Below are positions 58,401 through 64,000 of a stretch of DNA of 64,000 bases, one piece after another. The DNA is from Kingdonia uniflora (lineage: Eukaryota > Streptophyta > Magnoliopsida > Ranunculales > Circaeasteraceae), in contig JACGCM010001747.1 of the NCBI GenBank assembly GCA_014058105.1, positions 3,038,001-3,102,000 on the forward strand, in the 5' to 3' direction. Under the pieces are notes generated by a model. The model searched no databases. It saw only the letters and a program-made list of their open reading frames with translations, and was not told where the DNA came from. A program made the position numbers and the translations under genes. Every line of letters begins with the position of its first letter. Within the stretch, counting starts at the first letter, position 1.

Positions 58401-61400
58401 AAATAAAAGAGAGAGGTTAGGTTTACGAGTTGTTTGCCACACCAATACCAAACGTGAGCGAAGTAGCCTAAAAGAAATCAATCCTCCTCTCTACCAAAAC
58501 CCCGCTGGAAAACGTTGTGTTAAAACAATTGCTTCCTTTAATACCTATTAGCTTTAGACGATGTTGACCATAATAGAAAAATGTCAGCCTTTTACGAAGG
58601 TGACCATGTTCAATTTTAAGAAGAAAGTAGTATTTAGCTATGACCATTTTCAATTTTAAGAAAGTGGTATTTAGCTATCTCTAAGCCGACATGATGTGGG
58701 GCAGTCTTTCCATATGATCCTTTAGTAAATTATTTTATCTTTTCAGAAAGAAAGAATCTAAGAAGTTGTAGTTCAATTGGAATGGGTAGATTTTCCCAAA
58801 ATTAACTTGCCCGAGCGTTGGAGTGGATTTATTTTACATGGATCGTCCTCACAAGTATGGTGAACTTTATCATGAGATTGTCAAACCCATTCTCAACAAA
58901 AGAATAAGAAACTGGAGTAAGATAGGGATCAGTTTTACTTGCACGTCTTATTTTCCCTGATAATTGAACTGATGGGACACATGGTTGTCTCCATATCTCC
59001 TATGTAGACGATCGTTTCCCACATTGCAAGACCTCACTCTAATAGATTTATTTTATGTTATTTTAGTTATTTCTTTTAAAAGGCTAGGATATTTTTTAGT
59101 GCCTTATTTTTAGGAGAGAATAATGGATACTCATCCTTTATATAAGGATGTTGGAGCTAGGGTTTATATACTGTGAATTTGAGATGTAAGTTTGAGAAAA
59201 GAAGGTAGAGATGAAAGAGAGAGAATTGTAGAGATTTAAATTAAGAGAGTAGTTTTAATTTAGTTTTCAATTATTGCTTCCGCAAAATTTTGTTTACATC
59301 AAACCGTTACTTAGTTGATATCTAAAGCAATTCAATCATTAGATTTACAATATTTAGACTAATATTTTAAAGAATAATTTAACATCTCCGGAGACACGAA
59401 AAATGAGACTATTGTGTTCTATTGTCGGCCATCGGCCCTGTAATACGCAACATGATGACATAACAATTACATTTGAGACTATATTTACGAGCGAAGAATT
59501 GTAAATTGGAGATGTATAATAACACTATTTTTAACGGGCTTTATCTTATTCTTAAAATCCTGGTGGTGTAAGCCGTTTAGAAGGAAATTGGGAGAGTTCT
59601 TTGGGATCTTGCCCCGTTATTGGATGGGTTTTGTGAAAGGAAGGAACGATAGACTCTTTAATGAAAAGATGAGGCCGTGGAAGTGACTGTTCTCGACGTT
59701 TACACGAATATCTTGTACTGGTAGGCTTTTTTCATAATCATGAAAGGAGTTAAGTTTCAAGATCTCGTGTTATGGTGGAACGAGTTAACCATGGTGGATC
59801 CATCGTGATAACTAGCAATATGTATTGTTTTTTCCTTTTTGCCTTCGGGTTGTATTCTTTCCACCTTGGAAAGTTTTGTCGGGTTCATCAATAAATTATT
59901 CTTATTTTCTCCAAAAATAAAAACTGACTTTCTTAGCCAAAATTGTGTTTGTGAATCAGGTTAGATACCTTGATGTTCATATAAGATGGAGTGATCTCGT
60001 TCGTTCAGATCAGAATTCTCATGATCTTAAAGGCCTGGATACTGAAACGTCTTCTTTCAGAAACGCTCTTATTTGTGATAAGATGATTTCTGATAACAAG
60101 ATCGTATATGAATTGAATTTTGGTGATCAGAAACATCTACCTTCCCGCATACTGAAGAATAGAATTGAAGTGGAGAAGAATGGAGATGGAAAAGACAAGT
60201 TTTGGCTTTCTGAAACTCATATTCCTTTATACTTGATTAAAGAATATGAAGAGAAAGCAAATATGGTGCCTCCTCTTCTGCCTGTTAAGGCCCCTCAAGT
60301 TCTTTCCGAATTACAAAGAAGACAGATAAAAGCTTGGCGGAAGGATATCTTCTTGTATCTTCAGCTCAAGGGGGAGAACGGAAATAAGCGTACTTGTGCC
60401 TCGTGTCAAAAGCTTGTTATACTCAGGTACATTTTGATTTTTTCCCCTCGTAGTTGACTTTGTCTTAACATTAGCACATTACAGAATTTGTGTTCATGAA
60501 ATTTCCTTTGGCTTATTAATATCATGTTTTAATGTGTCTATCAGGGAAGCGGTGAAATGCAACGATTGTGAAGGTATGGAAAGAACTGAGCTTACATTTT
60601 TAATTTTTAATATTATTTAGTTTATAGGATAAATTCTAGATTATAGAAAGTTTATAAACCTGGATATCAGTAAAATACATGTCTAAATGCGTCAAGTGCC
60701 GTTGAGGGCTTGCTCAGTTGGTTGGACTAGTACTTGGTAAACCAAGAGGTCTTGGGTTCAATTTCCATGTTATCAAGCAGCTTCCAACTCAAAAAAAAAG
60801 TGTGTCAATACAACTAAATGAGGTTTGCGAAATCCCTTAACAAAATGCATATCTTCACAATTTGGTATTGGATCATTAAGTCGCCCGGTTTAATCATTAT
60901 ATCAACTAGAAATCCTAATTCGTATTCAACCTCCAAGTTATTCCATCCTAACTTTATAGTGGAATTCTTGAGTTAGGATATATATGTATTAGATTCTCTG
61001 AACCATGCTCATAAGACATTCGTTCTCGAAATCATTTTTATCTGGTCCACTCTAATATTATATATTATTTTACCAAATATTGTACTGCCCCAGTGGATTA
61101 TGAAGATCCAACTTCTTCATATGTTTTTGCCCTATTTATTTAGTATCTATTCAAGATTATCCTTCTTCAACATTGACTCTTACCTGTACTATTTAGAACG
61201 AATAATTTCTTATCGATGCTGTTTCTGGTTAAGGTTACTGTCACAAAGAATGTACCATAGGTGCGTTTAATTCCCGTCTCACGTGCAACGAATGTCATGC
61301 CAAAGCTTTCGCCTTGAGTGAGCAACGAAGGCTTCAAAATCAGATGATAGTAAAGCAGAACCAGATGGTAGTAAAGCAGAATCAGATGGTAGTAAAGCAG

Positions 61401-62892
61401 AACAGTTATCGTCAACCATTAATATCTGTTGGGAAGAGAGATGCTTCTGTTTCTAATTCGACTATCAAAGCTAAAGCAAAAATGTCTCCACATGGTCTTA
61501 TATGGAAGGATGAAAATAACGAGGACACTGGAGTAAATTTTCGATTCAGCAATATTCTTTTGAGAGGCAATCCTGATATGGAACCTTCAAGGAAACCTGT
61601 ATGCAAGCTCTGCAATAATCCCTACAATTCTAATTTGATGTATATTTGCTGTGGAATTTGCCAGGGTAAGCATTCAAAATTTTTCTTTGATAATTTTGTT
61701 TATGTATAGAGCACGAATTTTGTTTTACAACGGTGCCATCATTTTCAGAAGTACCACTCATTTTAACACGAACCCTTTCAAGTTTTTCATAATGCAGAGG
61801 TTTTAGTTAAGATCATGGATACATTGTGAAATTGCCCAGCTTTCCTTCCAAAATATTATATATCTCCATATGAGCAAAACATTAACTTAACTAGTGGTCA
61901 CATTAGAATCAAATGGGTAAATATGATATTGTTCAGACGATTGCTACAAGAGGTATGCATATTTATTATTATGTACTACGGTCATTCATTTCTTCTGGTG
62001 ATCTGCAGGGTGGTACCATGCTGATGCTGTCGAACTCAAAGAACCTCAAGTCTTTAATGTTGCTGGGTTGTCGTGCTTAAAATGCCAAAAGAAACCTTTT
62101 ACCTGCCCTTACAAGTATTCAGAACCAGAGTTTGCTATGCTACCTCTAAGGAGTTCAAGGCAAGGCAACTTAATAAGGGATCCTAGATATGACAGCAATT
62201 TCTCAGGAGGATGGGAAAGTACGACCCCAATGATACAGATAGAAGATCGGAATTTCTTTTCTCTTGAAAAAGTTGAGCCAATCACGGGTTACCCATTAGA
62301 ATCAGGAATCGAATGGGGGGATGCAGTCAGTGGAGCGTTCTCCAAGGGACCCCAAAAGCTACCAGTCCGAAGACAGGTAAAACGTGAAAAGGAGGCCGAT
62401 GGCTCTTCCATTCCATCTAATATAGAACCTGAGTTACTCACAGAAGCAAAAACACCACCTTTGCCGTTGGCTGAATGGGAATATTCTGTTGATTTCTCTG
62501 GTGAAGGTATCAATTTTGAGGGAATACGGTTCGATGCTAATGAGCTTTTTTCTGTTGAGGAATTGTTGGGAACTTGCGATGACAACAACAATAACCAGTT
62601 GGACGAAAATATTCAACTTGATCCATTTGATGGATACATAGACATGTCGGAAATGTGGGACAGTTCTTTGAATTTTGAACAAAATGCAATGGGTGGAATG
62701 AATGATGATCAAGCACTCATGGTTCCTGCGGAACCTAGTGAAATTTCATGCCAACGGTGTGCACACACAGAGCCACTTCCGGATCGATGTTGCGAGGTCT
62801 GTGGTTATCGGATTCACAGTCATTGTTCACCATGGATTGAGCCATGTAAGGAAGAAAGGTGGAGGTGTGGTTGTTGTAGGGGTCAGCAGTAG
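45539..62892 (+). CDS. PTM: PTM-like DDT/PHD-finger chromatin protein, nine exons, 1678 aa
   Basis: Exons: 45539-46485, 47129-47806, 48474-49656, 55392-55683, 55786-55910, 59960-60426, 60545-60573, 61234-61665, 62009-62892. All introns are GT-AG and every junction keeps the frame; total 5037 nt with stop TAG. The start is ATG 45539 (MEMEGVKPED), followed by a basic nuclear signal (KARKRRRKD). Domains: Tudor/Agenet-like about residues 25-75, DDT about 241-370, canonical PHD about 459-505, conserved middle region with GWCLSC about 820-936, Cys/His zinc segments at about 1218-1265, 1365-1415 and 1633-1675. Order and length match Arabidopsis PTM (DDT domain-containing protein PTM) and its close paralogues. 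Known role of the family: nuclear chromatin-linked transcription regulation. PTM was reported as envelope-bound with C-terminal membrane spans, a role later disputed; no such spans are seen here. Confidence 0.93.
47129..47806 (+). CDS. PTM: PTM-like exon 2: end of DDT and PHD finger
   Basis: Starts at acceptor TTCACAG and completes an Arg codon, giving RLDWSLLDTFTWQAYLVEYL. The WHIM-like stretch GPDWRGIYINIIDSEYYSLS follows. The PHD finger has the full Cys4-His-Cys3 set: CRLC, CCDGC, YHSRC and WFCPEC. A PHD reads histone H3 N-terminal tails. The tail GIDPYEQVFLGICNHLL is a hallmark of this family. Donor GT|GTAAGT. Confidence 0.92.
48474..49656 (+). CDS. PTM: PTM-like exon 3: conserved middle region
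   Basis: Starts LKASTTAGPSSRYYNQNDVV, then a Ser/Thr-rich linker, YVNQYIHGDIAASAAADLAF and a Cys-containing block (RCGWCLSCRAPSSSRRGCYL). The hydrophobic GIASYILYMEEILGCLVVGP is characteristic of the family and probably buried rather than transmembrane. Ends STCSAIKYLLLE at donor GAG|GTAAGG, in phase 0. Confidence 0.9.
50806..50960 (+). mobile_element. tRNA-derived SINE, copy 1
   Basis: Polymerase III box A-like TGACCTAGTGG (50816-50826) and box B-like GGATTCGAAACC (50859-50870), followed by CTCAGGGTTACAGATCCCTT. Copy 2 at 52596-52710 has the same order. The 3' end is not sharply defined. Confidence 0.75.
52019..52255 (-). pseudogene. Gag-like fragment of the intron 3 LTR element
   Basis: A 78-residue reading: MLSKFLGKPITCVDYEEFKQ, then a highly charged Lys/Glu tail. 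The segment KPITCVDYEEF resembles KPAITCVEYKIVL in the intron 5 element (57103-57339, plus), so both may derive from one protein. No zinc knuckle or enzyme domain is visible. Confidence 0.45.
52596..52710 (-). mobile_element. tRNA-derived SINE, copy 2, inside the LTR of the intron 3 element
   Basis: Minus-strand box A TGGCCCAGTGG (52691-52701), a perfect consensus, and box B-like GGTTCGGAATCC. Homologous to copy 1 in opposite orientation (CCCTCCACCAAGAG shared). Confidence 0.75.
53095..54500. repeat. Degenerate direct duplication in intron 3
   Basis: Two diverged copies, about 53095-53950 and 54100-54500. Shared order: GCAATTTGAAT/GTAATTTGAAT, ATATTAAGCC/ATATCGAGCC, TATGGATAAT(A/T), AAATTGGTTTTTGAT/AAGTGGTTTTCGAT, GAAATAAATTAAAAGA. 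Function unknown. Confidence 0.5.
55392..55683 (+). CDS. PTM: PTM-like exon 4
   Basis: LEEHIRIIIFSGGWVKLVDE continues the block from exon 3 across a 5.7 kb intron. A basic Ser/Lys stretch follows (STSKRSSSKRTRKQPAKTET), a possible nuclear or DNA-contact segment, and then IRWSRGGEISKLVFHKGVLP. Donor CAAG|GTAATA. Confidence 0.9.
55786..55910 (+). CDS. PTM: PTM-like exon 5
   Basis: 125 nt: GSRKIAGIYYSEGPEIPRRT then RRLSWRAAVEMCKNAQQLAL. Acceptor TATCAG, donor CAG|GTATGT. Too short for most ORF filters, but both junctions keep the frame. Confidence 0.88.
56786..58551 (+). mobile_element. Small non-autonomous LTR element in intron 5
   Basis: LTRs of about 260 bp (56786-57045) and about 380 bp (58172-58551, carrying an extra ~80 bp) share TGATAGGTGGCAT, GGTAGGTTGGTTTGAGTGGA and TTAAAACCCTA. 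A primer-site-like TTGGTACCTGATC follows the left LTR. Purine-rich AAAAAAGGGGAAAGT precedes the right LTR (58157-58171), the same AGGGGAAAGTTGATA as in the intron 3 element. Flanks GGTTT and GCTTT may be a mutated target duplication. No pol is present. Confidence 0.65.
57103..57755 (+). pseudogene. Gag-like coding remnants of the intron 5 element
   Basis: The first piece (57103-57339) reads KIDEWLAKPAITCVEYKIVL then an acidic stretch (EENNEDEGDDDSYNEDADMW). Further Glu/Lys-rich pieces follow in other frames to 57755. The segment after the LTR and primer site fits a gag position. The acidic tract and the KPxTCVxY motif link it to the intron 3 element. No homologue can be named. Confidence 0.4.
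58966..59325 (+). repeat. Possible solo LTR or LTR fragment in intron 5
   Basis: TTTATATAAGG TATA-like box (59137-59147), AG-rich leader (AGAAGGTAGAGATGAAAGAG) and a primer-site-like TTGATATCTAAAGC just after. No second LTR or target duplication was found. Confidence 0.3.
59560..59925 (+). mobile_element. LINE 3' fragment
   Basis: Broken reading WMGFVKGRNDRLFNEKMRPW resembles the C-terminal reverse-transcriptase region of plant LINEs. The tail GGTTCATCAATAAATTATTC with an A-rich end is typical of LINE 3' termini. Only the last ~370 bp are present, as with 5'-truncated insertions. Confidence 0.5.
59960..60426 (+). CDS. PTM: PTM-like exon 6: first half of a zinc segment
   Basis: VRYLDVHIRWSDLVRSDQNS begins the exon after a 4 kb intron. 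FWLSETHIPLYLIKEYEEKA and LSELQRRQIKAWRKDIFLYL are conserved family helices. The exon ends with the first Cys pair of an extended PHD-like finger (TCASCQKLVILR). Donor CTCAG|GTACAT. Confidence 0.9.
60545..60573 (+). CDS. PTM: PTM-like micro-exon 7 (29 nt)
   Basis: Codes EAVKCNDCE, the second Cys pair of the zinc segment. It is bounded by CTATCAG and GAAG|GTATGG. Without it the Cys pattern and the frame both break, so it is required. Confidence 0.85.
60701..60801 (+). mobile_element. Short tRNA-like SINE or tRNA retropseudogene in intron 7
   Basis: Box A-like TTGCTCAGTTGG (60710-60721) and box B-like GGTTCAATTTCC (60755-60766) at tRNA spacing, ending in an A9 run at about 60790-60799. Acceptor-stem pairing is poor, so it is not a functional tRNA. 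Unrelated in sequence to the two SINEs in intron 3. Confidence 0.6.
61234..61665 (+). CDS. PTM: PTM-like exon 8: rest of zinc segment, coding minisatellite
   Basis: GYCHKECTIGAFNSRLTCNE completes the zinc segment begun in exon 6. A 21-bp repeat (61338-61400) codes three NQM(I/V)VKQ units. CKLCNNPYNSNLMYICCGIC then starts a further Cys/His segment. Donor CAGG|GTAAGC. Confidence 0.88.
61338..61400 (+). repeat. Coding minisatellite, three 21-bp units
   Basis: AATCAGATGATAGTAAAGCA plus G, three near-identical copies, in frame as NQMIVKQ, NQMVVKQ, NQMVVKQ. Confidence 0.9.
62009..62892 (+). CDS. PTM: PTM-like exon 9: acidic tail and C-terminal zinc segment
   Basis: GWYHADAVELKEPQVFNVAG completes the Cys/His segment from exon 8 (CLKCQKK). 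A long acidic and Asn-rich region holds VDFSGEGINFEGIRFDANEL, an activation-domain-like composition (inference). The end is a Cys-rich finger: CQRC, CCEVC, HSHC and RCGCC, stopping 3 residues later. No membrane span is visible at the C-terminus. Confidence 0.92.
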
Positions 62893-63540
62893 TCGTCCTT
62901 ATGGTTTTCTTTAGTGTTACTAATTGCTTTGGCGTGAAAGGGAGCTCAATGGTCTTGGAAGGAGTCGCACTAATCTGGTGCACAGGTTCGATTGTATATG
63001 TACCAGTATGAAACAAAGCATATGGGAGCTTACACTAGCCTTCTTTGTTTGATCGGAAAAGCTGCGAATGTGTTTGAAGCCTTTTTCTCTGACAAGAACG
63101 TTGTGTCTGATGGGCAGTTTGAATCATCTTCAGACAGTTTGATCCAGGAGTAATAATAATTGGGTGAGAAAGTTACAAGTTTTTTTGGGGGGTTAAATCA
63201 GTTATAGAGTATTAAACAATGTGATCTCTTATTCTGATTTTGAATTTTAATTAGTTATTTTCTCAGAGTCATCCCAATTGGGGATATATAAACCATAGAC
63301 TTCTACAGTTTTTGTGAATGAATGAACAATGATGATTTTGTTCTCCAAATTTATATCTTAAATGTGCTGCATTATGATATGATTATAACAGGGACCTTAT
63401 GTTGGAGTGTTGATGGTCTGTGTACCATCGCCAATGCTTATTATATTTGACCTTCATTTTCTGTGCTGAAATCAGAATGTTCGTCTGTTGATCACCTGTG
63501 AGTTCACTGAAATTAATCTCTGGATATTTTGTAGCAGGAT
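62893..63540 (+). other. 3' UTR and flanking DNA of the PTM-like gene
   Basis: No canonical AATAAA in the first ~400 bases after the stop; AATAAT-type variants occur at about 63151-63160. Plant polyadenylation signals are loose, so the end cannot be fixed. Confidence 0.5.
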
Positions 63541-63756
63541 GGAGTTTTTTTCATCCACCCTTTTCCTCTCTTCTCCTCATTCAACTGCTCCTCTAATACT
63601 TCTCCCACTCTTCTTTCACTACAAAAGCTGTCCCTAAAACCCGACTTCTGCCGGTCATTGTATCCGTGTCCTCCGAATTTTGGCATTTATCCGTGCCCAG
63701 TGTAGAGAGTGTCTTACAAAATAATAGGTGTAGTGAAAAGCTACAGATGTAAAAAA

Positions 63757-63987
63757 ATGTCTTTCCCTCAGTCATCACCTTCTTCTTTACCTCTCTCTTT
63801 ATTTCTTCCCTCCAATCTCTTCGCATTTCCTCTATTCTCCATCTTCAATCTCTTCTCTCTCCCTAAACGTAAGCTACAGAGTTCTAAACCCGGGCAACTT
63901 TCCTCATCACAAAATGCTGAAGCATTGGGCACTTTCGAAAAGAAAAAAAAATCGAACTTAGTAAACATGCGAAAAGTCTTTCTGTAG
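63757..63987 (+). CDS. Small hypothetical ORF near the right edge
   Basis: From ATG 63757: MSFPQSSPSSLPLSLFLPSN then a Phe/Leu-rich stretch and a basic end. The Ser/Pro-rich, acid-free start looks a little like a transit or signal peptide and could be the first exon of a gene continuing to the right, but composition alone (CT-rich DNA) can produce this. No homologue recognised. Confidence 0.2.
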   Translation: MSFPQSSPSSLPLSLFLPSNLFAFPLFSIFNLFSLPKRKLQSSKPGQLSSSQNAEALGTFEKKKKSNLVNMRKVFL

Positions 63988-64000
63988 TTTGAATTTCAAG

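Larger units (their letters stand above)
55911..59959 (+). other. PTM-like intron 5 (4.0 kb) with TE remnants
   Basis: Donor GTATGT, acceptor GAATCAG. Contains a small LTR element (56786-58551), an LTR-like segment (58966-59325) and a LINE 3' fragment (59560-59925). 55911-56650 shows nothing recognisable. Confidence 0.85.

Noticed and set aside
60701..60801. A functional tRNA gene
   Set aside because: Box A and B are present, but the acceptor and anticodon stems do not pair well and an A-tail follows, so it is a SINE or retropseudogene.

Overview
The window is plant nuclear DNA, most likely from a eudicot. It holds one large intron-rich gene for a DDT/PHD-finger chromatin protein and a dense, nested set of LTR retrotransposons, with SINE and LINE fragments. 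GT-AG introns of up to 5.7 kb, plant-type Ty3/gypsy elements with a second RNase H, and tRNA-derived SINEs support this. No bacterial, organellar or CRISPR feature was seen. The species cannot be named from the sequence.

Layout. (1) 1-2657 is the 5' end of a minus-strand Ty3/gypsy element that runs off the left edge. (2) 2658-5443 is non-TE or degenerate DNA with one orphan exon (3122-3634) and two short-period tandem arrays. (3) 5449-8214 is a 2.8 kb solo LTR with a 5-bp target duplication (CAAAT). (4) 8904-36895 is a minus-strand Tat-type Ty3/gypsy element bounded by CCAAC duplications. It is split at 16.5/31.15 kb by a second member of the same broad family, in plus orientation (16509-31149, GAAAG duplications). 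(5) 36901-45538 holds a tandem duplication of the DNA upstream of the host gene. One copy is interrupted by a 4.8 kb non-autonomous LTR element (39006-43813). (6) 45539-62892 is the host gene: nine exons, 1678 codons plus stop, and every junction keeps the reading frame. Introns 3 and 5 are swollen by LTR-element remnants, two opposed SINE copies and a LINE tail; intron 7 holds a third SINE-like sequence. (7) 62893-64000 is 3' flanking DNA.

Host gene. The order is Tudor/Agenet-like segment, DDT domain, canonical PHD finger, conserved middle region and several degenerate Cys/His zinc-binding segments. This matches the Arabidopsis PTM class of DDT/PHD proteins, which are chromatin and transcription regulators.

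Most notable observation. Both nested Tat elements carry, between integrase and the 3' LTR, a ~160-bp-type tandem array followed by a several-kilobase coding region on the strand opposite to gag-pol. In both copies this antisense region shows GT-AG introns at matching positions. That suggests an intron-bearing, independently transcribed antisense gene. Its introns survive retrotransposition because they are not spliceable in the sense genomic RNA. Both copies are now broken by stops.
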